Source: Episyrphus balteatus
Lineage: Eukaryota; Arthropoda; Insecta; Diptera; Syrphidae
Length of the DNA stretch: 64,000 nucleotides
Assembly (NCBI RefSeq): GCF_945859705.1
Contig: NC_079136.1
Span: 94,797,120-94,861,119, forward strand
Direction of reading: 5' to 3'
The notes below the pieces were generated by a model that was given only the letters and a program-made list of their open reading frames with translations, was not told the origin of the DNA and did no database searches. Both the position numbers and the translations under genes were made by a program. Numbering within the stretch: the first letter of the stretch is position 1; every line of letters starts with the position of its first letter. Shown piece by piece: positions 12,101-20,830 of this stretch.

Positions 12101-14520
12101 GTAAATAATACATTACATTTTAAATATATCAATAAATTATCAATAAGTTCTACACATATTTGCTCTATTAGTGTTGCATAGTAATCAAATAGAAAAACAT
12201 GTATTAGAAGAGTAACTAAAACTCAAAAAATGGCAATGGGCACGTTCAGGAAATATTAGGGACTAGATATTTAGGCAACGTCATTTTCTGAACGGAAATT
12301 TGAGTAAATTGACTAAATTAGTTTGGATGTGATGCTATTGTCAAATTTCGAAATTTATAATAATTTTACCGGTCGCATGGGTAAGACACCAAATTTCACT
12401 TAACTGTAATGAATAAATAAAATTAATTATAACCGATAATGCACTTTTTAGTTGTTTTTCACACAAATAAATTTAATTTTGCTAAATTAATTCTTTAATT
12501 AAAAACAATTTGCTGTCATGTTGACAAAAAAAACTTTCCTAAATTTTTAGGGAAAATTTTTTTGCCTAACTTTCCAGTCAGCTTTCCAATAAAATTACCT
12601 AAATTGGAAGGATTTTTTGTGACAGTTGACCAATCAGAGACCGAGAAATTGGGCACGTTCAGGAAATATTAGGGACTAGATATTTAGGCAACGTCATTTT
12701 CTGAACGGAAATTTGAGTAAATTGACTAAATTAGTTTGGATACGATGCTATTGTCAAATTTCAAAATTTACGTAAGTATTTTACCGATCGCATGGGGAAG
12801 ACACCGAATTTCACTTAACTTTACTGAATAAATAATATTAATTATAACCGATAATGCACTTTTTACTCGTTTTTCACACAAATAAATTTAGTTTTGCTAA
12901 ATTAATTCTGTAATTAAAAACAATCTGCTGTCATGTTGACAAAAAAAATTTTCCTAAATATTTAGGGAAAATTTTCTTGCCTAGTTTTCCAGTTAGCTTT
13001 CCAATAAAATTACCTAAATTGGAAAGATTTTTTTTGACAGCTGACCAATCAGAGACCGAGAAATTACCTAAATATTTAGTGCCTAACGTTTCTGAACCTG
13101 CCCATTACCTAAATATTTAGTCCCTAACGTTTCTGAACCTGCTAAATATCAGGGAACTCGGCCGAACAGCTCCGATTTCGATGATATTTTTTTTTCAAAC
13201 GTCACTAATTAAAATTATTTTAACCATTATGGATTAAAAATTGCCGCATTACCGTTTTGTTTTTTTTTTCTAAAATTTAAATTTTTGCGCACAAAACAAA
13301 ATATTTTCAAACATTTTTCAATAACGTATGTTATTTAAAGTCAATTTTTTTTTAATCTAAATTTTTGCGCACAAAACAAAATCTTTTCAAACATTTTTCA
13401 ATAACGTATATTATTTATAGTTAATTTGTTAAAAGAGACTTTTTGGATTAAACTTTTTGTTCAACTTTATTCTGTAGGCTAGATTTGATAACAAATTAAG
13501 AATTTCTTACCAATTAATGAAAAATAATTTTTTTTAATACATATTTGGAAATTTCGAAAATTTAAAACGTCCTTTTCAAGACTTTGAATTTAGAATTTTA
13601 AAATATTTAAATTTAAAGAAACTATCCAAAACAAATTATTTTAAGAAAATTCTTAAAATTAAATAGATAGCATACTGCTAGTATATTAGACTTTTTAGAT
13701 TTTTTTCCAAGAAGAAAAACGAAAACTCGTTCGAAACGTAGAAAAAAAAAACTTAACATACCGACCTAAAGACCGTTTAGAATGTAAAATATTGAGAAAA
13801 GTTCACGAAAATAGAAAGAATTTTCAAAAAATTCATCAACCGGCCTTTAAAAAAATTGAGTTAAAAAAAAAAGAAATATTTCAAAAAATCCAATTATGTA
13901 CGTTTTTTTTTTAAATTTTATCGCTACTTTAACGCTTCGTCTTCATATTACTCGGCGCTCCATCTTTTATTTGGATTCCTTGAACAAAATTTATATAAAC
14001 CTTTATTTTTACAGCTTGGTTGGCAGTATTTGCTGAAAAAAGTTTGCAAGACTTAAATATATCACACGCACCATATGCGGTGGAAAATTTCAAAAATGAA
14101 ATGAAATCATTTTTCAAATTTTACAGCACATTCGATTTCAAACACAAACTTATTTGCCCGTACTTAGGGCAAACCATAAGTGTTAAAGATCTAGAAACGT
14201 CTCCCTTATTGCCTAGGTAAGATTAAAAATATAACCCCTTTTCCAAATAGATAATATAGAAGATAAGATACAACTATTCTATTTATATTCCTTACAGGTA
14301 TGTTAAATATATCGAGACTGAAAAGGACAACAAAGACGCCCTGTTGAATATCCAACATATGAATGTACAGGATCCTTTTCAACTTAATCACAATGTTACC
14401 AAAGCTGTACCATCCACGGTGGTATTGCTGCTGAAACAATATTTTGAATTGTCTCTGAATGCTATGGAAGATGGTGAAAGTTCACAGATAATAAATAAGG
14501 ACGAAAGTATCAAGAAATAA
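23..14520 (+). CDS. Tailor-like terminal uridylyltransferase (eight-exon gene model)
   Basis: Nucleotidyltransferase of the non-canonical poly(A) polymerase / TUTase family, which adds uridines (or adenosines) to RNA 3' ends. Exons: 23-112, 2510-2752, 2818-2956, 11323-11547, 11620-11865, 11923-12096, 14015-14216, 14298-14520. All junctions are GT..AG and the phases (0,0,1,1,1,1,2) match, giving 513 residues and a TAA at 14518. Visible are G213-S214, the D225-x-D227 metal-binding pair, third aspartate D290, an N-T-x-L helix start near 301, and QDPFQLNHNV (464-473), the usual nucleotide-recognition stretch. Drosophila Tailor, the best family match I recall, uridylates mirtron hairpins in the cytoplasm and works with the exonuclease Dis3l2; transfer of that role here is inference. 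U6 TUT1-type or MTPAP-type enzymes are alternatives. The 8.4-kb third intron and 1.9-kb sixth intron are packed with transposons. Confidence 0.82.
165..2135. repeat. Mosaic of inverted repeats filling intron 1
   Basis: The motif TTATATCCTCTAAG occurs near 173 and 1299 and inverted near 226. ATAGATAAACAAAAAAACAC near 2108 is inverted near 206. GTGCAAAAAAACGACATCGA near 1331 is inverted near 2080. TATATGGAGTGCTTGT near 1068 faces ACAAGCACTCCATATA near 1283. The pattern is that of two or three nested non-autonomous elements with terminal inverted repeats. Between 866 and 1100 AAGCTT/GAAGCT words are unusually dense. The short open frames here (for example 1137-1561) have no coding character. Exact ends of each layer cannot be fixed by eye. 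Confidence 0.5.
612..681 (+). repeat. tRNA-derived SINE head or decayed tRNA
   Basis: Contains an A-box-like TGGCCGAGTGCG and a B-box-like AGTTCGATTCC at about tRNA spacing, so it resembles an RNA polymerase III promoter. Acceptor and T-stem pairing fail, so it is not a working tRNA. It is followed by an A-rich stretch. Confidence 0.45.
2510..2956 (+). CDS. N-terminal exons 2-3 of Tailor-like gene (zinc-finger-like segment)
   Basis: Exon 2 (2510-2752) follows the acceptor TTTTCTAAG and ends at CGT|GTAAGT. Exon 3 (2818-2956) starts after TAATTAG and ends at AAA-A|GTAAGT in phase 1; the intron is 65 bp. Across the junction the protein reads C105-x2-C108-x14-H123-x5-H129 and then K-R-T-H, a C2H2/U1-like zinc-finger pattern with a slightly long spacer. 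A C2H2 finger at this end is known from TUT1-type uridylyltransferases. The rest (residues 31-104) looks alpha-helical and charged, with no motif I can name. Codon use is ordinary and the segment stays open where the flanks are full of stops. Confidence 0.7.
2957..3309. other. Start of intron 3, no feature seen
   Basis: AT-rich, broken in all frames, no repeat partner noticed inside this window. Confidence 0.4.
4800..5345 (-). mobile_element. DINE-1/Helentron-like repeat fragment, split by a MITE
   Basis: Reverse-orientation copy of the family described at 47841-48790, recognised by the GACAGACA-type microsatellite at 5038-5064 and the flanking conserved text. A 191-bp MITE (5103-5293) interrupts it; the family sequence resumes at TCTGATTGTTATCTC. 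Confidence 0.5.
5103..5293. mobile_element. MITE with AGCCCTGTTCC termini
   Basis: The ends AGCCCTGTTCC and GGAACAGGGCT are perfect inverse copies, extended by CGGAGGTGG / CCACCTCC. ATA lies on both sides as a possible 3-bp target duplication. The termini resemble those of the hairpin MITE at 21052-21189. Confidence 0.7.
5786..6260 (+). repeat. Dispersed repeat, copy 1 (second copy at 31842)
   Basis: Shares with 31842-32290 an ordered set of blocks: GGCCA.ATTGTATG, CTACTCTTGCAT, CGCCACAGTG..CGTGG-type sequence, ATCTTCTTG, and an ending with GCGCCA. The two copies differ at many sites, so this is an old interspersed element. No coding capacity is seen. Confidence 0.5.
7535..8815. mobile_element. 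Unclassified element with GTCCTAG-rich subterminal repeats
   Basis: The left end carries two tandem copies of about 128 bp (from about 7608 and 7728), each with TAGTACTCAAATCGGTA and AAGTACTAAGCCCTAG. The right end (8680-8815) repeats the same words inverted (CTTAGGACCGAGTACCAGTG). The interior has eroded open frames. This resembles a DNA transposon with tandem subterminal repeats; the superfamily is unknown. Confidence 0.5.
8309..8524 (-). pseudogene. Unrecognised coding-like fragment inside the 7535-8815 element
   Basis: Read on the minus strand, an uninterrupted frame of about 70 codons ends in TAA at 8309, with a possible ATG about 49 codons before the stop. Its composition is balanced and acidic (for example AELYDLVNVENAEI and DEDGIKYSRYKQIPDL), unlike the Lys/Asn/Phe-rich translations of the surrounding AT-rich DNA. 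I recognise no domain. It may be the C-terminus of a former transposon protein or a captured exon. Confidence 0.3.
8816..9360. other. AT-rich intron sequence, no feature seen
   Basis: The phrase AAC(A)AAGTTCTAA recurs loosely several times between 9056 and 9170. Nothing else stands out. Confidence 0.35.
9361..9488. mobile_element. Short MITE with TAGCGAGGTATCC ends
   Basis: AGCGAGGTATCC at 9361 is exactly inverted as GGATACCTCGCT at 9477-9488, with T and A outside both ends (TA target duplication possible). About 126 bp, non-coding. Confidence 0.6.
9735..9970 (+). mobile_element. LINE 3' tail (copy A)
   Basis: Closely matches 15378-15545 (AGGCCTTAAAA.CT, GCAAGCAAATGCAAAAA, CAACCCGGCGAACCCCACAG, GTGAAGCAGATAC), ending in a GAA-rich tail. 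In the other copy this sequence directly follows a reverse-transcriptase C-terminus, so this is a 5'-truncated insertion of the same non-LTR element. Confidence 0.65.
9971..10779. other. Intron 3 interval, no feature seen
   Basis: AT-rich and closed in all frames; no repeat partner recognised. Confidence 0.35.
10780..11225 (-). pseudogene. Decayed LINE reverse transcriptase C-terminus
   Basis: On the minus strand, fragments read TEDGECGKDLTDTFDIKK, then NDFVYLGIAI, then (after stops) LKSP..TRH and further on FFGIFSVRDGGG. These follow the order of the RT thumb and C-terminal region of RTE-like non-LTR elements (F-V-Y-L-G, L-K-S, then I-F-G-P-V). Several stops and frameshifts show it is dead. 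It lies antisense in intron 3, about 100 bases before exon 4. Confidence 0.6.
11323..12096 (+). CDS. Catalytic exons 4-6 of Tailor-like gene
   Basis: Exon 4 (11323-11547) enters after TTTTTTTTTTACAG in phase 1 and holds the FFGSRLSGIG...SDLD strand with G213-S214, D225 and D227. Exon 5 (11620-11865) holds the third catalytic aspartate D290 in NCDIGFSN and the N-T-x-L helix. Exon 6 (11923-12096) holds the central-domain helices, including YSAVLLVIFYLQ (338-349), and ends phase 1 at GTAAGT. The two introns here are 72 bp (11548-11619) and 57 bp (11866-11922); both are multiples of three without stops, so unspliced RNA also stays open. Splicing joins ELQPI to AKRLAFFLKKW, the expected continuous helix of this fold, so I take both introns as normally removed. 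Confidence 0.85.
12205..13410 (+). mobile_element. End copy of the 3310-7452 element, split by a nested MITE
   Basis: AGAGTAACTAAAACTC at 12208 and then GGGAACTCGGCCGAACAGCT at 13152 reproduce the order of the 3310-7452 left arm; 12238-13142 is an insertion between them. The left-arm sequence continues past 13260 and contains a tandem duplication of about 87 bp (TTTTTGCGCACAAAACAAAA at about 13282 and 13362). No right end was found before exon 7. Confidence 0.55.
12238..13142. mobile_element. Tandemly duplicated MITE, 413-bp period
   Basis: GGGCACGTTCAGGAAATATT starts at 12238 and again at 12651, so a 413-bp element is repeated head to tail. The right end is its inverse (CTGAACCTGC after TTTAGTCCCTAACG) and is itself doubled (about 13067-13103 and 13104-13142). 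The two copies are near identical, suggesting a recent duplication. The insert splits the older element described at 12205. Confidence 0.7.
13411..14010. other. Rest of intron 6, no feature seen
   Basis: AT-rich sequence ending in the polypyrimidine acceptor of exon 7. Confidence 0.4.
14015..14520 (+). CDS. C-terminal exons 7-8 of Tailor-like gene
   Basis: Exon 7 (14015-14216) follows TTTTTACAG and continues the split Pro codon; it carries the W-x2-F-A-E-K segment of the PAP-associated region. Exon 8 (14298-14520) follows CCTTACAG (81-bp intron, phase 2), carries the QDPFQLNHNV nucleotide-recognition motif, a helix VLLLKQYFEL and an acidic tail, and ends in TAA. Together they complete the PAP-associated domain that packs against the catalytic palm. 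The reverse strand is also open over both exons but has no family resemblance, so the plus frame is preferred. Confidence 0.82.
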
Positions 14521-14573
14521 TCTTACCTTTTTTATGTTTGTGAAGTTCTTGTAGTATACGTTATTTTCTCTTA

Positions 14574-14579
14574 AATAAA
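14574..14579 (+). terminator. Poly(A) signal of the Tailor-like gene
   Basis: AATAAA lies 54 bases after the stop codon of exon 8. It is followed about 10 bases later by an A-run in the genome. The 3' UTR would therefore be only about 70-90 bases. Confidence 0.6.
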
Positions 14580-15062
14580 ACTGACTTAAAAAAAAAAAAC
14601 ATACACTCTAGACTAAAAGGATATTTAATTATAAAAATAACTTTATTGCACTAATTTTTCAATTTAATATGAAATAAAGATGCTCAGTTCAAAAAGCACA
14701 TACGAAGACATGACTATCGTGGCTCTTTGATTTAGTGGAGGAAAATACGGAAATTTAATTAGATTGTGGTGTAATGGAGGACTATTTAATCCGCAGACAA
14801 GGCGGGAAAACAAAGCCATTGGAGGTTTGCTTGTAGCGTCTCTTAAAATCAATTTTTATATATTTTTTTAAAAGCTTTTCATCATCAAGAACAATAAAAG
14901 CTATTTAACATTTTAGAGAATGTTTTATCTACATTTGTCAGTCATTTTCGCAATAAAGAACGTTTTCTATATACATTTTTTTTATTTTACCATGAAACTC
15001 TAATGTTTTTTAAATTTAAATAAGCCTCAATTCATTACTATGAGGTAACTATGAGAGAAAGG
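14580..15062. other. Interval between Tailor-like gene and LINE fragment
   Basis: No gene, RNA or repeat recognised; a frame at 14664-14852 (minus) shows no family likeness. Confidence 0.35.
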
Positions 15063-15550
15063 AAGGCTCTACACCGCAGTTGTGCGTCCAGCACTCACAT
15101 AGGGTTCACAATGTTGGACAATGTACAAAAAGGATGAGAGGAAGATAACGGCAGCTGAGATGAAGATGCTTCGTATGACAGCAGGAGTAACAAAGCTTGA
15201 TAGAATTAGAAGTACGAAGATCCGACGAAACCTTCATGTTAAAAATACCATCTCCCAAAAAATTGAACACGATCGACTTAGTTGGTATTGCCTTGTTTAA
15301 AGGAGGGATCCTGAGAACCCCGTCAAAAAAGCAATATCATACAATGTTCCAACACGAAGTAAAAAGAACAAGAAGGATAGGCCTTAAAAACTACTGGTAC
15401 AAGCAAATGCAAAAACATTCAGTTGGCGATTTCTGAGGTCAACCCGGCGAACCCCACAGGCGGATCATTAGTGTGAAGCAGATACGTGGGATAGTTATGA
15501 TCCCCTCGAGAGATCATAACAGCGCCGAGAAAAGAAAAAGAAGAGATTAC
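15063..15550 (+). pseudogene. LINE 3' end with RT C-terminus (copy B)
   Basis: Frameshifted reading gives LYTAVVRPALT, then SQCWTMYKKDERKITAAEM, KMLRMTAGVTKLDRI and KIEHDRLSWY, the conserved C-terminal sequence of a non-LTR reverse transcriptase (L-Y-x3-V-R-P..., K-M-L-R-x3-G-V-T, then R-L-x-W-Y). It is followed by a 3' UTR shared with 9735-9970 and a GAAAAG-rich tail. It is 5'-truncated and has stops. It lies about 50 bases from the tRNA gene. Confidence 0.7.
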
Positions 15551-15576
15551 TATGAGAGTGATTTTTTCATTAATAC

Positions 15577-15595
15577 AAAAAAAAAAAAAAAAAAA
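15577..15595 (-). terminator. RNA polymerase III terminator of tRNA-Leu
   Basis: A run of 19 A on the plus strand, a T-run on the coding strand, starts three bases after the tRNA 3' end. Confidence 0.75.
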
Positions 15596-15598
15596 CAC

Positions 15599-15680
15599 TG
15601 GCAGCGGTGGGATTCGAACCCACGCCTCCGAGGAGACTGGTGCCTTAAACCAGCGCCTTAGACCGCTCGGCCACGCTACC
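15599..15680 (-). tRNA. tRNA-Leu(AAG)
   Basis: 82 bases on the minus strand fold as a complete class II tRNA. Acceptor GGTAGCG pairs with CGCTGCC (one G-T pair); the discriminator is A. The anticodon stem CTGGT/ACCAG encloses the loop TTAAGGC with anticodon AAG. There is a long variable arm TCTCCTCGGAGG, and the T-arm is GTGGG-TTCGAAT-CCCAC. A-box TGGCCGAGCGG and B-box GGTTCGAATCC are intact. It closely matches animal Leu-AAG tRNAs, is intronless, and reads CUU (and CUC/CUA if A34 becomes inosine). All stems are intact, so it is likely functional. Confidence 0.95.
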
Positions 15681-15987
15681 TTGTTGGATGTGTTATGATT
15701 AAAATACCATGTAATATAAAAAAAATAAATTAATGATAGCTAGCAAGAAATCTTTATAGTGAATAAGTAATGATGACACAAAAACAAATGTTACCAACAA
15801 CAGTAGTTGTGCAGTAATATGTATGAATGTTCTATGATTATGTTGTAGATACTATGATAAGATTAATGGGCAATGCTACTGCTACCTACTAGAAATGTTA
15901 AATGTTATTTAAACAAAAGTTACAAATTTGGTGGAGACTTTTTTTCGTATTGTACCTATTTGATCTGCAGCAGTAAAAAAAAGTTGT
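15681..15987. other. Interval upstream of tRNA gene
   Basis: No feature seen apart from the tRNA's own 5' flank. Confidence 0.35.
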
Positions 15988-16665
15988 GAATTTTTACCTA
16001 GATTTGTATCCTATTCAATTAACATCGACTTACAGCGCACAAATATCTATTTTTTATAAGTTTTGGAGAAGTAGTTTTGTTTTTTGAATTTTTCAATTTT
16101 GGGGGTGTTTTGAGGCACCGTTCGGCCAGAAAATCGATTTAAGTACATAGCTATGTAATTCAAATGGTGATTTTTTGAAAACGTGAATTTTTTACCTATA
16201 TTTGTATCCTATGCGAAGGACATCGATTCACAGAGCTCAAATATTTTTTTTTTTATAAGTTTTGGAGAAGTAGTTTTGTTTTAAGAGGCATTTAAATTTT
16301 GTAACTTTGTGGGTGTTTTGAGGCTCCGTTCACTTAGAAAATCGATCTAAAGATTTCAAATGGTGATTTTTAAGAAAAACGGTAATTTTTTACCTAGAAT
16401 TGTATCTTATTCAACTCAGAGCACAAATATGTATTTTTTATAAGTTTTGGACAAGTGGTTTTGTTTTTAGACGCTTTTGAACTTTGGGGGTCAAATAATG
16501 CTCCGTTGGTCCAGAAAAACGATTTAAAGATATCAAATGGTGATTTAAAAAAAAACGTGAGTTTTTTACCTAGATTTGTATCCTTTTCGAAGGACATCGA
16601 CTCCCAGAACACAAATATGTATTTTTGATAAGTTTTGGACAAGTAGTTTTGTTTTTATTTAGAGG
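15988..16665. repeat. Tandem repeat, about 190-bp unit, 3.5 copies
   Basis: Units start at about 15988, 16184, 16380 and 16557, each opening with TTTTTACCTAGATTTGTATC and later containing TAAGTTTTGGA.AAGT and TTTTGTTTT. Unit length drops from 196 to 177; the last copy is truncated. Units differ by several percent and by small indels. Confidence 0.75.
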
Positions 16666-16884
16666 CTTTTGCAAAAATGCATTTCAACCGCTTATTTAGT
16701 CATTCAAAAGGATAAAACTTGTGCTCAATACATGCAAGACTTAACTTCATCAAAAAAAATAACAAAAGCCTTTTTAACCGCGCAACTTGCCAATTCTTTA
16801 ATTAAAAAATTAAAATTATAAATAAATTCCTCTTTTCCATTAGTGATTTTTTTTCTAGATTTAAAGTATACATATTAATGTATA

Positions 16885-17475
16885 TTAGGGTGTCCGTTAT
16901 TTCCCAAAGTGATGTTTTCGGGGGTGACACCCCCCAGATCGAAAGTTTAGGGCCTAAATAATGGGAAATTAGGAAAAAAAAAATTTTTGGAGGTCATTAA
17001 CCCGTGCCTCTAAGGTCATACTTTCCCCATACAAATTTGTATGGGAAATTTTTAACTCATACATGAAATTTTTTTTCTCTCAAGTTAAATCATCTATTTT
17101 TAAAATGATTGTTAATTCTGGTTGGAAAATAGTTCCTTTAAAAGATTACATTCAAAATTTCCCGTTAAAAATTTTTTTTATATTTTATTTCGGTTTTTGA
17201 AATTATTAGCTGTTTTCGTAGTTTTTGCTTTCACCTATCACATAATTTTAAATGCAGTTTTATTGGTTTTTAATTCTTTTCAAATATTGCATTCAAAAAT
17301 TTGTGTATAAATCAAAATTTTTAATTTTTTTAAATTTTTTTTGAAATTTTTGCCGTTTTTATACGTTTAAATTTATTTTTTTCGAACTACAAAAGATATG
17401 TTTACAATATTTTTATTGAATTTGTTTAGAAATCACCCCCGAAAACATCACTTTGGGAAATAACGGACACCCTAA
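16885..17475. mobile_element. MITE with perfect long terminal inverted repeats
   Basis: GGGTGTCCGTTATTTCCCAA at the left is exactly inverted at the right; matching extends over about 43 bases, through CAAAGTGATGTTTTCGGGGG. TA at both edges suggests a TA duplication (Tc1/mariner type). The interior is non-coding. The identical arms suggest recent activity or hairpin maintenance. Confidence 0.8.
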
Positions 17476-17720
17476 TGTATATATCTATCAATATCAAAAG
17501 GTCTATATTTTGCTCGTGTATACTCCCAATAACTATGTATGTAACTTAAAATGTTGTTTGGCTAATTATGAAAGTGGGTCACTGTGGCGTATGTGGAATA
17601 TTTCTTTTATGACCACTTATAACATTTTAAACTAAATAATAAGTTTTTAACAAATTTTTCATTATGATGGTTTAAATATTTGAAGCCAAGATTTTGATCG
17701 AATAATAATGTTAAAAGGTA

Positions 17721-18222
17721 TCACAACAAAAACATTACTGTTAAAAAAAGAGCCAAGTTATCCTATGTTGAAATTATGCTGGCACAAAAAGTATTGAGAT
17801 ATAAAAGTGTACCAAGTTCTAAAGCTTGGGTTCAAATTCGTATCAATAAAATTTTGATTGCTTACTTGACAATTTTTGTTTTAAATACCGATTTTTAAAG
17901 TTATTTCAAAAATTTGCCAAGTAAACAATCAAAATTTTAATAATACGAATTTGAACCCAAGCTTTAGAACTTGGTACACTTTTATATCTCAATACTTTTT
18001 GTGCCAAAATTTTGATTGCTTACTTGACAATTTTTGTTTTAAATACCGATTTTTAAAGTTATTTCAAAAATTTGCCAAGTAAACAATCAAAATTTTAATA
18101 ATACGAATTTGAACCCAAGCTTTAGAACTTGGTACACTTTTATATCTGAATACTTTTTGTGCCAGCATAATTTCAACATAGGATAACTTGGCTCTTTTTT
18201 TAACAGTAATGTTTTTGTTGTG
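17721..18222. mobile_element. Hairpin element with internal tandem duplication
   Basis: The arms of about 145 bases (TCACAACAAAAACATTACTG at 17721, inverse ending at 18222) also include GAGCCAAGTTATCC and GAACCCAAGCTTTAGAACTT. A block of about 155 bp (TTTTGATTGCTTACTTGACA to TTTTTGTGCCA) occurs twice in tandem (about 17854-18007 and 18008-18163), so the right arm is partly doubled. Confidence 0.75.
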
Positions 18223-18239
18223 ATTTCACTACTTTTTGC

Positions 18240-19330
18240 AAGGTATGGCTGTAGAATTGAAAATCTCTATATTTGATGAAAATTCAGTGAAAATGGGCGG
18301 TTGCCACGCCCCCTGACTGAAATTCTCAAACTTTAATTTTTTTCCTTTGTATAAACTACCATCTCTACCATTCTTCCAAATTTCAAGATTCTACGATAAT
18401 CAGAAGTGCTCTATAATATTTGATGAAAATTCAGCGGAAATGGGCGGTCGCCCATTTCCGCCCCCTGGTTGAAATTCTCAGATTTAAATTTTTTTCCTTT
18501 GTATAAACTACCAGCTCTACCATTCTACCAAATTTCAAGATACTCCGATAATCAGAAGGGCTCTAAAATATTTAATGAAAATTCAGCGGAAATGGGCGGT
18601 TGCCACGCCCCCTGGCTAAAATTCTCAAATTTTAAATTTTTTCCTTTGTATAAATTACCAGCTCTACCATTCTACCAAATTTCAAGATTCTACGATAATC
18701 AGAAGTGCTCTATAATATTTGATGAAAATTCAGCGGAAATGGGCGGTTGCCACGCCCCCTGGCTAAAATTCTCAAATTCTAAATTTTTTCCTTTGTATAA
18801 ACTATTTGCTCTACCATTCTACCAAATTTCAAGATTCTACGATAATCAGAAGTGCTCTATAATATTTGATGAAAATTCAGTGAAAATGGGCGGTTGCCAC
18901 GCCCCCTCGCTAAAATTCTCAAATTTTAAATTTTTTCCTTTGTATAAATTACCAGCTCTACTACCATTCTACCAAATTTCAAGATACTCCGATAAAATCA
19001 GAAGGGTTCTAAAATATTTAATAAAAATTCAGCGGAAATGGGCGGTTGCCACGCCCTCTGGCTAAAATTCTCAAATTTTAAATTTTTTCCTTTGTATAAA
19101 CTAGCTGATAGTTTATACAAAGGAAAAAATTCTACTAAATTTCAAGATTCTACGATAATCAGAAGTAATTGATGAAAATTCGGCGAAAATGGGCGGTTAC
19201 CACGCCCCCTGAATTGAAAATCTCAAATTTTCGATTTTTTCCTTTGTATACACCACAAGTCCTATCACCATGTAAAATTTCAAGTTTCTACGATAGCGAG
19301 AAGGTCTCCATAATTTTGATGATCTGTCAG
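18240..19330. repeat. Tandem repeat, about 147-152-bp unit, seven copies
   Basis: The GC-rich core GGGCGGTTGCCACGCCCC starts at 18295, 18442 (with an internal insertion), 18594, 18741, 18888, 19040 and 19191, so spacing is 147 to 152 bp. Each unit also has TTTTTTCCTTTGTATAAACT, CTACCAAATTTCAAGAT and GATAATCAGAAG. Where units are exactly 147 bp (49 codons) the plus strand stays open, giving a 198-codon frame at 18469-19065 that I regard as non-coding. A short inverted scrap of the CCTTTGTATAAACTA word sits at 19107-19128. Confidence 0.85.
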
Positions 19331-20734
19331 TGAGTCAGTTACGGTTTTCGCGATTTTTGAAGTCCTTTATCTCAGAAACTACTCTTCGTAAGAAGCTGAA
19401 ATTTTGTGAGGAATTTGGGTTCGGCGAGCTCAACAAATGTAGCGAGTTTGAAATTTCTGGCATCTTTGGTGTGGAAGTTAGAGGGGGGTCGAAAATGGCC
19501 TGAGTTGTTTCCTGTAAATAAGGGTGTAGGGCCAAAGATGCTAGAGAACTTGGCTGGGCACTACCGTGCCCTTTGATTACTTAATTATGAATCAGAATAG
19601 GAGGACTCGAGACGGTTAGCTATTTTATCCAGAATAGTGCTCGTTGATGATAACATCGATTTAAGGTAGTTTTAATTTAAAATGATTTTAACACCGTTTT
19701 TTATTTACTGAATTAAATAAAGATAATAAGTGATGTAAGTGTTATAAAATCAAAAATATATTGATCATAGCAAGTAGCAATAAGTTCAATGATTCATCGG
19801 ATTCGACAGAATTCCTTTTTCATCAAGTTATTTTTTTCTTGTTATGTCAACCATATTTTACACAGACACACAGTACCACTTAATCTGTACAACTTCCTTT
19901 TATTTTGTGACCTGTTATCCTCACAGTAAAAAAAATCGATTATCACATTGGGAAATTGGGCTAAAGCGCCTACCATGTTTTACACCATGCATTTATTATA
20001 ACCAAATAGCACACATGACCTATGTAATACCCAGAGGATAACAATCAGATTAGCATACCAGGACTTTCGGCACAAGTATTATAAAATATAAACGAAAAGT
20101 CTATAGATCACCACAGGTTCAAAACAAAAATGAGAGTAAATCTCTATTAATTTTCGAAGCACGTCCAAGTCTGGAATATTTTTTGTATAAATATTTGACA
20201 AAACCAAAGTGTTTTCGGTTGCAAACAACCGCAATGTATCTGAGATTCCCATGTGATTTGCTATAAACACTTCACTTGAAACAGTTGAACTCTGATTTTA
20301 TTTAGGGATGAATGACATTTTTTTCAAGATTGAAAGATACATTTCGTTAAAAAAAAATAAATAAGTTGACCCCGAAAGCTTTTGAAACTACAAGACTACC
20401 AACAGAAGTTGATTAAACCATAAGCATAACTTAGGCATTGTTAAGGTAATTACAATATTGAATTTAAGTTATCTTTTATTTGAATTTGACTTTTAATATG
20501 CATAATGATAAATGAAAAACCATGATAAATATGTTAATTTATTATTAATTTATTGATAGCATTAAAGGTTTAAACTGCGTGTATAATTCCACTCATGATA
20601 TGAATATTAAAAAAATATATTTGCAGTTAAATATTTTATGCTGTTTAAAATTCGAATAGACTATTTTAATGGAAATCAGCTTTCTGAAGGATAAAGATTT
20701 TTGAGTTATGTCAGATTTGAAAGTACATATACTC
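19331..20734. other. Interval after the 147-bp array
   Basis: 19331-19560 looks like the tail of the repeat element that seeded the array (GTCAGTGAGTCAGTTACGG). GGGCACTACCGTGCCC at 19556 is a small perfect hairpin. Nothing else is recognised. Confidence 0.35.
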
Positions 20735-20830
20735 AGGCCCGTAGCCAGAGTTGATAAGGTAGGGCAACTGTCTTATCAATTAGGGCATTAGTAGAGTAAT
20801 TTAGGTAAATGTGGTATAGGCAGGTTAGGT
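20735..20830 (+). mobile_element. Possible DNA-transposon terminus
   Basis: CAGGCCCGTAGCCAGAG at about 20736 resembles the CAGGGGCGTAGCCAGG-type ends of widespread DNA transposons; a related word, CAGGGCCGTAACCAC, occurs at about 37043. No partner end was found. Confidence 0.3.

Noticed and set aside
13929..14439. Minus-strand frames at 13929-14117 and 14206-14439
   Set aside because: They are antisense to uridylyltransferase exons 7 and 8, whose plus-strand reading has clear family motifs.
18469..19065. 198-codon plus-strand frame with repeated FFPLYKLPALPFYQISR segments
   Set aside because: It exists only because several units are exactly 147 bp; outside the exact units the frame breaks, and composition follows the satellite.
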